A stretch of 64,000 bases of DNA from Evansella vedderi (GCF_030813435.1 NZ_JAUSUG010000001.1:124001-188000), one strand, 5' to 3'. Positions 52,881-61,914 are shown, counted from the first letter of the stretch. Notes: generated by a model not told the origin, from the sequence alone. Program-made: numbers and translations.

Positions 52881-52997
52881 GGAAGGTACGAATGGGAAAG
52901 AATGTTGATTAGATGGAAGCACTGTCAGCAACAACCAGTCAGAAGCAGCAGTAATTAACATAAAAGTTGAACGGAACGAAAAAATTAAAATCTATGC

Positions 52998-53026
52998 TTG
53001 ACGTTTAAAAAATAAGATACTATAAT
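52998..53026 (+). promoter_or_regulatory. Sigma-A promoter of the ABC transporter operon
   Basis: TTGACG (52998-53003), 17-base spacer, consensus TATAAT (53021-53026). It lies about 500 bases ahead of the first coding sequence, giving a long 5' leader. Confidence 0.8.
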
Positions 53027-53185
53027 ACAATTAACAGAATATTTCAATTTAAAGAACTGCTAACGAAAGCTTATGGCAGGCTTTTAATAGCATATTATCT
53101 TGAACAAATGTAAACTTATTTTCTAATATCAATTAAATATTAGGGGATTTTATACTAATGGCTGGTATGAAATCTTCATGGCTAT

Positions 53186-53260
53186 GAGTGCCTTGTTTAC
53201 GTATTTTATTATGTTTATTTTAAACATGATGAATTTCGTAAATGAGGCACTCATTTTTTG
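53186..53260 (+). terminator. Leader terminator, probable antitermination target
   Basis: GAGTGCCT...TTTACG pairs with CGTAAA...AGGCACTC around an inner ATGTTT/AAACAT stem, followed by ATTTTTTG. It sits mid-leader, 265 bases before the first gene, so it must be read through for transporter expression. Confidence 0.75.
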
Positions 53261-53440
53261 TATCTACCAGACAACTTTTCTGTAAGAAAACAACAAGCTA
53301 CTGAAAGGGGTGAGTATAAGTTAAAAAAACATTAACATAGATGTTGAAAAGGTAAATTGGAAAGCAGGAAGAAAGAGGAAAAGCAAAACGGAACAGCATC
53401 TGTGTGTTTGGTTTCCCAACCATATTCTTTTAGGAAGTGA

Positions 53441-53455
53441 TTGAAAGCGATTACT
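53441..53455 (+). promoter_or_regulatory. CcpA cre site
   Basis: TTGAAAGCGATTACT fits the cre consensus WTGNAANCGNWNNCW at every fixed position. It lies inside the leader, downstream of the promoter, so CcpA would act as a roadblock when preferred sugars are present. Confidence 0.65.
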
Positions 53456-53525
53456 AGGTTGTGGGAAGTAAAACAATATGTATTAAAAGATTTTAAAACT
53501 AAAATTACAAATTGGGGGAATTATC

Positions 53526-54470
53526 ATGAAAAAATACTTAGCTTTTCTTTTAGTCTTAATGTCTACTATTTTATTTGCTTGCGGAAACCAAGATAGTGAA
53601 ACTAACGCAAATCAACAGGAAGAGGGACAAAAGGAATTAGTAATCGGAATGGCTTTTCAGGATATGAATAATCCATATTTTATTACAATGAAGGAAGCAT
53701 TTGAAGAAGCAGCAGAATCCATTGGTGCAAGATCAATTGTTACAGATGCCAGACATGATGTAAACAAACAAACAAATGATATTGCTGATATGGTTCAACA
53801 AGGTATAGATATTTTACTAGTAAACCCTGCAGATAGTGATGGAATTGAAACAGCGGTTCTTGCAGCAAAAGAAGCTGGTGTCATTGTAGTTGCTGTTGAT
53901 GCTCAAGCGAGCGGGCCAATCGACTCCTTTGTAGGATCTAGAAACTACGATGCTGGATATTTAGCTGGTAAGAAGATGGCGGAAGATTTAGGTGGAAGTG
54001 GTAAGGTTGCAATCTTAGATGGAATACCGGTAGTACCTATTCTAGAAAGAGTTGAGGGCTTCAAAGATGCTGTGGAAGAATATCCAGGAATTGAAATTGT
54101 AGATATTCAAAATGGAAGACAGGATAGAAGTGTTGCAATGGATGTTACAGAAAATATGTTACAAGCGAATGCAGATTTAGATGCAATTTTTAGTGTGAAT
54201 GACGGCGGTGCATTAGGAGCACTTGGTGCGATTGAAGCTACGGGCCGTGACGTTTGGTTATACAGTGTGGATGGACACCCGGAAGTAATCGAAGCTATTT
54301 TAGATGGTGGAGTATTTAAAGCAACCACAGCACAATTTCCAAGAGACCAAGTAAGAATAGGTTTAGGGATGGCCCTTGCTAAGCTATGGGGAGCAGAAGT
54401 TGTTCCAGAAACTGTACCTATTGATGTAGAATTACAAACAATTGAAAACGCAGCAAACTTTAGCTGGTAA
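53526..54470 (+). CDS. Sugar/polyol-binding lipoprotein (RbsB type)
   Basis: A 314-aa periplasmic-binding-fold lipoprotein. A lipobox FAC follows the signal MKKYLAFLLVLMSTILFAC. The ligand domain has GMAFQDMNNPYFITMKEAFE, GIDILLVNPADSDGIETAVL, VAVDAQASGPIDSFVGSRN and IFSVNDGGALGALGAIEATG, all typical of ribose/galactose-type cluster-B binding proteins. It is the first gene after the ANTAR-type leader. A stable hairpin follows before the ATPase gene, which may keep this mRNA segment more abundant, as usual for binding proteins. The downstream dehydrogenase suggests a four-carbon polyol as ligand. Confidence 0.9.
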   Translation: MKKYLAFLLVLMSTILFACGNQDSETNANQQEEGQKELVIGMAFQDMNNPYFITMKEAFEEAAESIGARSIVTDARHDVNKQTNDIADMVQQGIDILLVNPADSDGIETAVLAAKEAGVIVVAVDAQASGPIDSFVGSRNYDAGYLAGKKMAEDLGGSGKVAILDGIPVVPILERVEGFKDAVEEYPGIEIVDIQNGRQDRSVAMDVTENMLQANADLDAIFSVNDGGALGALGAIEATGRDVWLYSVDGHPEVIEAILDGGVFKATTAQFPRDQVRIGLGMALAKLWGAEVVPETVPIDVELQTIENAANFSW

Positions 54471-54478
54471 GCGTCATC

Positions 54479-54508
54479 GGAGCGCTCCTAGTAAAAAAGG
54501 AGCGCTAT
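54479..54508 (+). terminator. Intercistronic hairpin between binding protein and ATPase genes
   Basis: Perfect 9-bp arms AGCGCTCCT and AGGAGCGCT around an 8-base loop, without a T-tail. Likely an mRNA-stabilising or attenuating structure. Confidence 0.65.
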
Positions 54509-54540
54509 CACAAATACAACAGAGTAACAGGAAGAAGGGG

Positions 54541-56049
54541 ATGCTAGTGGAAAATATATTAGAGATAAAAAATATTACGAGAGAATTTCCAGGAGTAAAA
54601 GCCCTAAATGACGTTAGCTTTAATATTCGGCGAGGAGAAATACACGCTTTAGTTGGGGAAAACGGTGCAGGTAAATCCACTCTAATGAAGATCCTATCGG
54701 GAGTACAGGATCCTAGTAAAGGAAAGATTTACTTAAATGGAAAAGAAGTTGTATTCAAGAGTCCAAAGGATGCACAAGAAGTAGGGATAAGTATTATTCA
54801 CCAAGAATTTAGTTTAATTCCCTATTTAAATGGATTTGAAAATATTTTTCTTGGACGAGAGCTTCGAAAAAAAAACGGATTACTTGATAAAAAGCGGATG
54901 AAGACAGAAGCAGAAAAAGTAATGGAAAGGTTAAATGCAAACATTGACCTTAGCAAACCAATAACTCTATTAAGTGTTGCTAACCAGCAGTTTATTGAAA
55001 TTGCGAAGGCAATTGCTATCGATACAAAAGTATTGATATTTGATGAACCTACGGCAAGTTTAACTGGAAAAGAAATTGATAAACTATTTGAGTTAATCGA
55101 AATGTTGAAAAAAAGTGGAGTAACAATTATATATATTTCCCACCATTTAGAAGAGATATTAGCTATGTGTGACCGCTTTACCTGTTTGCGAGACGGAGAA
55201 TGGGTAGGAACAAGGAGTGTAGAAGGTTGTACAAAGCAGGATATTGTAAAAATGATGGTAGGAAGAGAGATTACGAATACCTATCCCGATCGAACAAGTT
55301 GGGAGAAGAAGAAAGAAGAAATTCTATTAGATGTAAAGAAATTAACTAATTCCGTTGTCAAAGACGTAAGTTTCTCTTTAAAAAAGGGAGAAATCCTAGG
55401 TATAGCAGGATTAGTTGGTGCAGGGAGAACAGAAACGGTTAGGGCATTAATTGGAGCAGATACTACAGATGAAAAGGAAGTATATATAAACGGAAAGAGA
55501 GCAACGATTAAATCTCCAACAGAAGCGTTAACACATGGTATAGGCTTAATTCCAGAAAGTAGAAAGACACAAGGTTTAATTCTAGGGATGACCGTAAAAA
55601 ACAACATTACCTTACCCATATTAAATAAGATATCTAGTAAAGCAGGCTTTTTGAGTCGCAAAAAAGAGGAAAGCCTTGTAAATAAATCAATAAAAGATCT
55701 CCTTATTAAAACTCCTACTATGTGGCAAAAAGTAAAGCATCTTAGTGGCGGTAATCAACAAAAAGTAGTCCTTGCTAAATGGCTAAACACAGAATGTAAT
55801 ATTTTAATTTTTGATGAGCCAACTAGGGGAATCGATATTGGGGCTAAAGAAGAAATTTATAAATTAATGAGAGTTTTAGCGGAACAAGGGCTATCCATCA
55901 TTATGATATCTTCTGAACTTCCTGAGATATTAGGCATGAGTGATAGAGTTCTTGTCATGCACAAAGGGAAAGTCATTTCTCAATTAGATGTTAAAGAAAC
56001 AACATCAGAGGAAGTTATGTATTATGCAACAGGAGGTGTTGGCAAGTGA
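54541..56049 (+). CDS. Sugar ABC transporter ATP-binding protein (RbsA/MglA type)
   Basis: A 502-aa twin-ATPase protein. Domain 1: Walker A GENGAGKST, Walker B VLIFDEPTASL. Domain 2: the family's altered P-loop GLVGAGRTE, signature LSGGNQQKVVLAKWL and Walker B ILIFDEPTRGIDIG. The ATG at 54541 follows AGAAGGGG and gives the standard ~500-aa length; an open extension to 54442 overlaps the binding protein gene. It shares recognisable similarity with the degenerate head of the hybrid kinase. It overlaps the permease by 4 bases. Confidence 0.92.
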   Translation: MLVENILEIKNITREFPGVKALNDVSFNIRRGEIHALVGENGAGKSTLMKILSGVQDPSKGKIYLNGKEVVFKSPKDAQEVGISIIHQEFSLIPYLNGFENIFLGRELRKKNGLLDKKRMKTEAEKVMERLNANIDLSKPITLLSVANQQFIEIAKAIAIDTKVLIFDEPTASLTGKEIDKLFELIEMLKKSGVTIIYISHHLEEILAMCDRFTCLRDGEWVGTRSVEGCTKQDIVKMMVGREITNTYPDRTSWEKKKEEILLDVKKLTNSVVKDVSFSLKKGEILGIAGLVGAGRTETVRALIGADTTDEKEVYINGKRATIKSPTEALTHGIGLIPESRKTQGLILGMTVKNNITLPILNKISSKAGFLSRKKEESLVNKSIKDLLIKTPTMWQKVKHLSGGNQQKVVLAKWLNTECNILIFDEPTRGIDIGAKEEIYKLMRVLAEQGLSIIMISSELPEILGMSDRVLVMHKGKVISQLDVKETTSEEVMYYATGGVGK

Positions 56050-57038
56050 GTAATCTAAATACAGAAACTACCTTAACAACGAAGAATAAGACAATGGCAA
56101 AGATTAAGGATTTATTTGAAAATCAAGAAGTCCTCATACTTGTAGCCTTTTTATTGCTATGTGTAATTATGACAATTATTAATGACCAATTTTTTACGGC
56201 TTCCAACTTAACAAATGTAGCTAGACAGATCTCCATTAATGCTATTTTGGCCGTAGGTATGACGTTTGTCATTTTAACTGGAGGAATCGATTTATCAGTA
56301 GGTTCCGTAATGGCTTTTACGGGAACTATTATGGCTGGGATGATGCTTTTAGTAGGAATTCCACCAGTTTATGCGGTGTTAATTGGGATTGCACTAGGAA
56401 CAGTAATTGGATATATCAATGGTATGTTAGTAGCGTATGCTAAAATCCCAGCGATTATTGTTACCTTAGCAATGATGGAAGCATCGAGAGGGTTAGCACT
56501 TTTATATACTGGTGGTTACCCTCTTTCAGGATTACCACAGTCTTTTACGTTTATTGGAAGAGGCTATGCTTTTGGAATTATTCCTATGCCTGTACTAATC
56601 ATGATTATTGTATATATTCTTGCTTACATTATATTAAACCACTTGCCAATTGGAAGATATATATATGCTATTGGTGGAAATGAAGAAGCAGCTCGCTTAT
56701 CTGGAGTGAAGGTAAAAAGGTACAAAATTTTAGCCTATCTAATTAGTGGTGTTACTGCGGCTATTGCGGGAATGATCTTAACTTCACGTCTAGCCTCTGG
56801 TCAACCGATGGCAGGGGTTGGTTTCGAATTAGATGCTATTGCAGCAGTAGTGCTAGGTGGTACGGCCATAGCAGGAGGAAGGGGGCATATTTTTGGTACG
56901 TTATTAGGCGCTATGCTCATTGGTGTATTAAGTAACGGCCTGAACTTAATGGGGGTATCACCGTATGTCCAACTAGTATTAAAAGGTGTAATCATTATTG
57001 GAGCTATTTACTATAGTAGCTGGAGACAAAAAGATTAG
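56046..57038 (+). CDS. Sugar ABC transporter permease (RbsC type)
   Basis: A 330-aa membrane permease of the BPD_transp_2 family with about ten helices. Hallmarks are ILAVGMTFVILTGGIDLSVG, then YAIGGNEEAARLSGVKVKR and AGGRGHIFGTLLGAMLIGVL. The GTG/ATG region overlaps the ATPase stop (GCAAGTGAG). It forms the uptake complex with the RbsA- and RbsB-like proteins. Confidence 0.92.
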   Translation: MSNLNTETTLTTKNKTMAKIKDLFENQEVLILVAFLLLCVIMTIINDQFFTASNLTNVARQISINAILAVGMTFVILTGGIDLSVGSVMAFTGTIMAGMMLLVGIPPVYAVLIGIALGTVIGYINGMLVAYAKIPAIIVTLAMMEASRGLALLYTGGYPLSGLPQSFTFIGRGYAFGIIPMPVLIMIIVYILAYIILNHLPIGRYIYAIGGNEEAARLSGVKVKRYKILAYLISGVTAAIAGMILTSRLASGQPMAGVGFELDAIAAVVLGGTAIAGGRGHIFGTLLGAMLIGVLSNGLNLMGVSPYVQLVLKGVIIIGAIYYSSWRQKD

Positions 57039-57103
57039 ATTTACTGTTCAATACTTTGAGGTTTACTACTAAAAAATATAAAAATTACAGGGAGAGGATT
57101 TGA

Positions 57104-58180
57104 ATGAGTAGGTTACCAGAACGTATGAAGGCGGTTGTTTGTCATGGTCCAGAAGACTATCGAGTTGAGGAAGTGGCAACACCAAAGGCTGGTAAAGAAG
57201 AAGTGGTTATTAAAGTGGAAGCATGCGGTATTTGTGGAAGTGATGTGAAAGCATATTATGGGTCAAAAATGTACTGGGGAGGAGACGATCCTTGGTTAAA
57301 ACCACCTGTTATTCCAGGACATGAGTTCTACGGTGTTGTGGCTGAATTAGGGGAGGGAGCTGCAGAGAAATTCGACCTGAAGATTGGCGATAGAGTAACT
57401 GCAGACCAGATTAACCCTTGTGGAAAATGTAAGTTTTGTGAGACTGGAAATTATTATATGTGCGAGGTTCATAATATTTACGGATTCCAAAAAGATGTTG
57501 CCGAAGGTGGAATGGCAGAATATATGAAGTTTAGCAAGACATCTAAAATCCATAAAATATCTGAAAGCTTGTCTCATGAGGAAGCTAGTATAATAGAACC
57601 TATGGCATGCGCCATTCATACGGTTCAAAGGGCAACAATCGAATTTGAAGATGTTGTTGTAATGGCAGGGGCAGGTCCATTAGGGCTATGTATGATCCAG
57701 TTAATTGCTCTTAAAACACCGAAGAAGTTGGTTGTCTTAGATACAGATGAAAACAGATTAGCATTATCAAAAAAGCTTGGTGCCGATATTTGTATTAATC
57801 CTTTAAAAGAAAATGCAGTAAAGCTAGTTAAGGATTTAACAGATGGGTATGGCTGCGATGTGTATATTGAAGCAACAGGGTCGCCAGTTGGAGTTACACA
57901 AGGACTTGAAATGATTAGGAAGTTAGGTAGGTTTGTTGAGTTTAGTGTATTCGGACAAGATGTTACTACCGATTGGAGTGTCATTGGAGACAGGAAAGAA
58001 TTAGATGTAAGAGGATCGCACTTAGGACCATATACGTATCCAATTGCCATTGATTTATTTGAACGTAAACTTGTTACGGCGGAAGGGATTGTCACCGATA
58101 GCTATAAATTAGAAGATTTTGCTGAAGCATTTAAAAGGGCTGAAAGTATAGAGTCTATTAAAGTATTACTAACACCCTAA
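57104..58180 (+). CDS. Zinc-dependent polyol dehydrogenase, erythritol/L-threitol dehydrogenase type
   Basis: A 358-aa medium-chain dehydrogenase. Catalytic zinc ligands: Cys in ACGICGSDV, His-Glu in IPGHEFYG, and Glu in SIIEPMACAIH. The structural zinc loop is NPCGKCKFCETGNYYMCE, and the Rossmann motif is VMAGAGPLGLCMIQL with Asp in VVLDTDENR (NAD preference). The sequence closely follows mycobacterial erythritol/L-threitol dehydrogenase as I remember it (AVVCHGPEDYR, KELDVRGSHLGPY). Placed 66 bases after the permease, it probably oxidises the imported tetritol to erythrulose. Related polyols cannot be excluded. Confidence 0.85.
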   Translation: MSRLPERMKAVVCHGPEDYRVEEVATPKAGKEEVVIKVEACGICGSDVKAYYGSKMYWGGDDPWLKPPVIPGHEFYGVVAELGEGAAEKFDLKIGDRVTADQINPCGKCKFCETGNYYMCEVHNIYGFQKDVAEGGMAEYMKFSKTSKIHKISESLSHEEASIIEPMACAIHTVQRATIEFEDVVVMAGAGPLGLCMIQLIALKTPKKLVVLDTDENRLALSKKLGADICINPLKENAVKLVKDLTDGYGCDVYIEATGSPVGVTQGLEMIRKLGRFVEFSVFGQDVTTDWSVIGDRKELDVRGSHLGPYTYPIAIDLFERKLVTAEGIVTDSYKLEDFAEAFKRAESIESIKVLLTP

Positions 58181-58396
58181 AAGTGGATCTATAATATTTA
58201 TTAATCTAAGTTGGGTGAAAAAATGTAATACAGGGGTGTTGGGGGATTACGGAGGAAGTAGCTAATAAGACAGCTCTTCTAGTTAATACTCCCGTTATAT
58301 GTGGAGGAGTAGGTGTTCTGATTGCTACATTAGGTTTTGTAGCGTTTTAATCAAGGTAATCATGTAACTATGTTAGGAACTGTGGGGTATGTATTT

Positions 58397-59179
58397 ATGA
58401 GCTATAAGCTAGTAGTGCTAGATATGGATGGAACCCTCTTAACTAATGATCATAGCGTTTCAGATAAGAATAAGGAATCCATTCATTCCTTCAAGAAAAA
58501 AGGGATAGATTTTATTTTAGCAAGTGGTAGGCCATTTGAATCTATCTTACCATATGTGAGAGATTTAAAGCTTACTTTACCTGTTATAGCAGCAAATGGA
58601 GCCGTCATTAAGTGCCCAATCACAGAAAAGCTTCATTTCACCTCTTTTTTACCACTAGAGTTGTCAAGGGAAATTATAGAATTTGGCAGGTCTGAGAATT
58701 ACTCCATAAGTCTTTATGGGGAAAATGAAGTACTTACCTTTGATGAAAAAATGGTTAAACTTCATTGGAATTTGGAAAAGGTAAATGCAACCCTTATTGA
58801 TTCATTTGTGGGAGAGAAGAGCCTAACTAAATTAATTTTTTCTGATCTTCCTAAAAGGATAAATGGAGCGTTTGAACACTTAGCAAAAAAATATGAGAAT
58901 GAACTCTATATAACTCGTTCTGACGATATTTTTTTAGACGTAATGAACCTAGAAGTTTCCAAAGGAAAGGCACTTCGATATATTATGGACATGCTCGACC
59001 TGGCCCCATATGAGGTCATGGTAATGGGAAATAGCTTTAATGATTTAACGATGTTTGAGAATGCAGGACTTGCAATAGCCATGGCTAATTCTCCTCAAGC
59101 AGTAAAAGAAGCAGCTCATTTTGTTACTAAATCCAATCTGGAAGACGGGGTTTCTTTTGCTTTAGAGAAAATTATTTAA
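58397..59179 (+). CDS. Cof-type HAD-IIB phosphatase
   Basis: A 260-aa HAD phosphatase. Motif I is VVLDMDGTLLTNDH, motif II LASGRPFES, motif III Lys in SKGKALRYIM, and motif IV VMVMGNSFNDLTMFENAG (Asn instead of the more usual Asp in GDxxND, i.e. GNSFND, which is tolerated in this family). The type IIB cap lies between. Its start has only a weak site. It follows the polyol dehydrogenase and may dephosphorylate sugar phosphates, but a housekeeping role is equally likely. Confidence 0.88.
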   Translation: MSYKLVVLDMDGTLLTNDHSVSDKNKESIHSFKKKGIDFILASGRPFESILPYVRDLKLTLPVIAANGAVIKCPITEKLHFTSFLPLELSREIIEFGRSENYSISLYGENEVLTFDEKMVKLHWNLEKVNATLIDSFVGEKSLTKLIFSDLPKRINGAFEHLAKKYENELYITRSDDIFLDVMNLEVSKGKALRYIMDMLDLAPYEVMVMGNSFNDLTMFENAGLAIAMANSPQAVKEAAHFVTKSNLEDGVSFALEKII

Positions 59180-59195
59180 ATTATTTAAATGAGAA

Positions 59196-59230
59196 GGGAC
59201 GGGGGACAAGGGGGACAGGTACCTTGTCCC
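59196..59230. repeat. GGGACA palindromic repeat, copy 9
   Basis: GGGACGGGGGACAAGGGGGA, CAGGTACCTTGTCCC; directly after the HAD phosphatase stop. The following GCTTGTTATGTAAGAGGGT matches the flank of copy 7. Confidence 0.8.
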
Positions 59231-59701
59231 TGCTTGTTATGTAAGAGGGTAAGGGAGTATTGGTTTTTTCAAAGTTGTTGCTCATGGTGAGGAATAGTAA
59301 TCTATCTATTGTATATCCCTAATAATCTTTCCTTTTCTATATCTCATTTTGAATCTCTTAAGTGATTAAGGTTAACGGAACTCATCCTGGTAGTTATTTA
59401 TTTTTATTGTTCTTTTGGTAATGAAAGAGACAGGACGATGTAAAAGTCGACAATACTAAATCAACCGTTTATAATAAAGTAGAAGTTTGTTTAAATCTAC
59501 TACCCTCGTACATACTACTAAATTACACCATTCACAACCACTTTAAAATATCTCATTATTCATTTTGATTTTTTCCCTCATTAATATAATGAAAAGAATC
59601 TCTTCTCCACGTGGGAATACTTAACATTTCTTTACAACTTACTCCCTACATCAATTTTCCTTTTCATACCTTAAATTAATATAAAATGGAGGAGCAGTAC
59701 C
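59231..59701. other. Intergenic region, no gene seen
   Basis: AT-rich sequence upstream of the ComM-like small gene; no open frame with a ribosome binding site and no strong hairpin. Confidence 0.4.
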
Positions 59702-59953
59702 ATGTCGGCAAAAATCACTAGTATTGGTTTAAAGAGCGGAGGATTCCAATTTGAGCAACTTATCGCGAAACATCCTCTTACGAGTGAACAGCAGCATCAA
59801 TTGCAGTGTGTATCCATTAAAAAGGGTTATAGTAATCGCGTACAAATTAAGATTATCCGTCTAGCACGAACAATCGCAGACTCAAAAGGAGAGGATAGAA
59901 TTTCCAATGAAACACTCTCCGAAGCATTTGGATTGCGACAATTACATTACTAA
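59702..59953 (+). CDS. Stand-alone Mg-chelatase/ComM C-terminal domain protein, 83 aa
   Basis: GGAGGAG precedes the ATG. The C-terminal half (SIKKGYSNRVQIKIIRLART then IADSKGEDRISNETLSEAF) matches the last helical domain of ComM/YifB Mg-chelatase-like AAA+ proteins, where LSARxYDRILKVARTIADLEG is typical. The AAA+ ATPase core is absent. It could be a domain released from a decayed comM copy or a small regulator of the full-length helicase. The good start signal argues for expression. Confidence 0.65.
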   Translation: MSAKITSIGLKSGGFQFEQLIAKHPLTSEQQHQLQCVSIKKGYSNRVQIKIIRLARTIADSKGEDRISNETLSEAFGLRQLHY

Positions 59954-59955
59954 AG

Positions 59956-59989
59956 GAACAGGGGGACAGCTCATTCCACGTCCCTGTTC
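59956..59989. repeat. GGGACA palindromic repeat, copy 10 (left end of intact RAYT)
   Basis: AACAGGGGGACAGC, then CACGTCCCTGTTC; followed by 130 bases shared with the left end of fragment B. Confidence 0.7.
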
Positions 59990-60162
59990 TTTCCCCCTAT
60001 ACACCCGTTTTTATCTATTCAAAGTCTATATTCTCGGGCACCTCACCTATATGCCTTTTCGCTAATTTAGCTACTACATAATCCCCTTACAAATATAACT
60101 TTCTAATAGTAAATCATTGATTTACCGTTTTGTATAAAAAGTTGTGATGAGGTGAACATTAT

Positions 60163-60924
60163 ATGCCAAGAAAAGCAAGAAAAAAGAGCTATACAGGTGT
60201 CTATCATATTATGCTTAGAGGTATAAATAGACAAACTATTTTTGAGGATGATGAGGATAAGAACAAATTTATAGAGGCTCTAGCAAAGTATAAAAAAATA
60301 AGTGGCTTTGAACTGTACGGTTACTGTTTAATGGATAATCATGTTCATCTACTAGTGAAGGAAAGGCAAGAGCCTTTGTCAACGGCCTTGAAGAGAATTA
60401 GCTCCAGTTATGTGTATTGGTACAATAGGAAAAATAATCGTTGTGGCCATTTGTTTCAGGAGAGGTTTAAGAGTGAGAATGTTGAAAGCGATGCTTATTT
60501 TATAACAGCACTGAGGTATATTCATCAAAATCCCCTAAAGGCAGGACTGGTGAATAGCGTTTGGGATAGTAAGTGGACTAGTATCTATGAGTATTTGCAT
60601 AAAGGAGAAATAACCGATATTGATAGAGGATTGAATTTATTTTCTCAAGATAGAAAATCGGCAATAGAAAGATTCATCGTCTACATGCAAGAAGATAATG
60701 AGGATCAGTGTTTGGATTTAACCCAAAGAGTAAAGCTTTCTGATGATCAGGTTAGAGAGTATTTTCGAAAGTTAGGCGTTACTAGCAATAGTATGCTACA
60801 GCAGATGAACAAGGAAAAACGGAATGAGATTCTAACCCAAGTTAAAAAACTTAAGGGAGTATCCATTCGTCAGATTTCAAGAGTAACAGGGATTTCCAAA
60901 AGTGTTATTGATCGTATTAAATGA
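60163..60924 (+). CDS. REP-associated tyrosine transposase (RAYT, Y1_Tnp family), intact
   Basis: A 253-aa single-strand transposase-like protein of the IS200-related Y1 class. The HUH motif is in YCLMDNHVHLLVKE (about residue 65), preceded by YHIMLRGINRQTIFEDD. The Tyr-rich helix YVYWYNRKNNRCGHLFQERF carries the catalytic Tyr, and ALRYIHQNPLKAGLV is typical of RAYTs. A C-terminal ~90-residue extension ends in a helix-turn-helix (VSIRQISRVTGISKSVI), probably for palindrome recognition. The ATG follows GAGGTG. RAYTs process REP palindromes; the GGGACA family across this window is the candidate substrate. Three broken copies exist nearby; this one has no frameshift. Confidence 0.9.
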   Translation: MPRKARKKSYTGVYHIMLRGINRQTIFEDDEDKNKFIEALAKYKKISGFELYGYCLMDNHVHLLVKERQEPLSTALKRISSSYVYWYNRKNNRCGHLFQERFKSENVESDAYFITALRYIHQNPLKAGLVNSVWDSKWTSIYEYLHKGEITDIDRGLNLFSQDRKSAIERFIVYMQEDNEDQCLDLTQRVKLSDDQVREYFRKLGVTSNSMLQQMNKEKRNEILTQVKKLKGVSIRQISRVTGISKSVIDRIK

Positions 60925-61436
60925 GACAACCAGAATACAAAGGTTATTAGCTTTCAATCCAAGTATGACCACAAAAGGGTTGAGACAAGAAATGAATTAC
61001 TCTAATCGAATGTTAAGACTGCTGTTGGGGTATAAGGAACAGATACTAGTTTTGGGGAGAAACACATTTTTACATCAATAAGTAATTATAGTTTTGTGCG
61101 ATTTTCACTTATAATTGAACATGCGTTGTTCTGTATTGCCTATATATTTTTAGTAAATTCAATCTAAAAAATGAAAATCTTATAATGGTTTAGGTTCAAA
61201 CGTAATGACAATAATAAAATACGATGGTAAATTATTCATATATATAAATTAACCCAATGGGGAGAGCTGAATTGGAAGTTTCTTGGAGAAGTAGCCCAGC
61301 TTTAGGTCATTAGTCGATGTAATAATCTCATGTAAAATGAGAATATAGAGCCAACATTCAGAAATTGATTAGATGGTAAATATGGCTGGGAAAAAATACT
61401 TGAAGAAATTTTCTGAAAATAATATTTTCGTCAATA
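60925..61436. other. Intergenic region, no gene seen
   Basis: The sequence downstream of the intact RAYT lacks the ~95-base 3' flank shared by fragments A, B and C. No RNA gene or hairpin stands out. Confidence 0.4.
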
Positions 61437-61679
61437 TGGTCCTTTTATCCTTGGAGGTATGCCTATGGTAAAAGGTACTCGAATTCAGGTATCGTTAATC
61501 CTAGCATGTTTAAGAGATGGAATGACAATGGATGAAATTATTGAGGACTATGGTTGAAAGTATGAAGATGTAGAAGAAGCTATTAATTACGCAATAAAGG
61601 TTTTAGATAACCTATTTGATGAGGATACTTTCTGGATGAAAAAATATCACCTAAAAGTTCCATATATCCTTACAGAATG
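61437..61679 (+). pseudogene. DUF433 antitoxin-like gene with an in-frame stop
   Basis: The frame GPFILGGMPMVKGTRIQVSL continues to ILACLRDGMTMDEIIEDYG, then TGA, then KYEDVEEAINYAIKVLDNLF to a TGA at 61677. DUF433 proteins are small VapB-like/HTH antitoxins with GTRIPV and the IEEILEDYP motif. The TGA stands where TGG or an aromatic codon would fit, so a single change has broken it. No toxin gene is visible next to it. Confidence 0.65.
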
Positions 61680-61853
61680 AATTATGTATCAGTGATGCCA
61701 TTTGGAAAATGACTTAAAAATGAAGAATGAATAATTATTAATAAGCACTACCCTGAGCCTAAGAAATTAGTATGTTATTAAGAATTCTTGTTTGGAAAAA
61801 AATACGGCCCCGTATGGCATGACTGTCACTTCCCGAATTATAAAAAAGTGACC

Positions 61854-61895
61854 TAAGCGGCTTTAGCTCCATATTCCATAGGGCTAAGGCCGTTT
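61854..61895. terminator. Terminator-like hairpin
   Basis: AAGCGGCTTTAGCTC pairs with GGGCTAAGGCCGTTT around a 9-12-base loop, with few mismatches. It lies between the DUF433 remnant and the AraC gene. Confidence 0.6.
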
Positions 61896-61914
61896 ATTTG
61901 TTTTAGGTTTTGAA

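Larger units (their letters stand above)
53033..53525 (+). promoter_or_regulatory. Long leader RNA of the ABC transporter operon, candidate ANTAR target
   Basis: The leader runs from the promoter to the substrate-binding protein. GCT-AACGAA-AGC at 53059-53070 is a hairpin whose six-base loop has A at position 1 and G at position 4, as in ANTAR-bound loops, though its stem is only 3 bp. CTAATAT/ATATTAG and ATGAA/TTCAT hairpins follow. GGC(TATGAGT)GCC overlaps the left arm of the terminator at 53186, which would make it mutually exclusive with termination. The twin-hairpin match is imperfect, so this is a hypothesis. Confidence 0.45.

Noticed and set aside
58250-58350. Short hydrophobic frame reading ITEEVANKTALLVNTPVICG then GVGVLIATLGFVAF, bacteriocin-like
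   Set aside because: No ATG/GTG/TTG start in frame and a stop just upstream; the bacteriocin resemblance is only by hydrophobicity.
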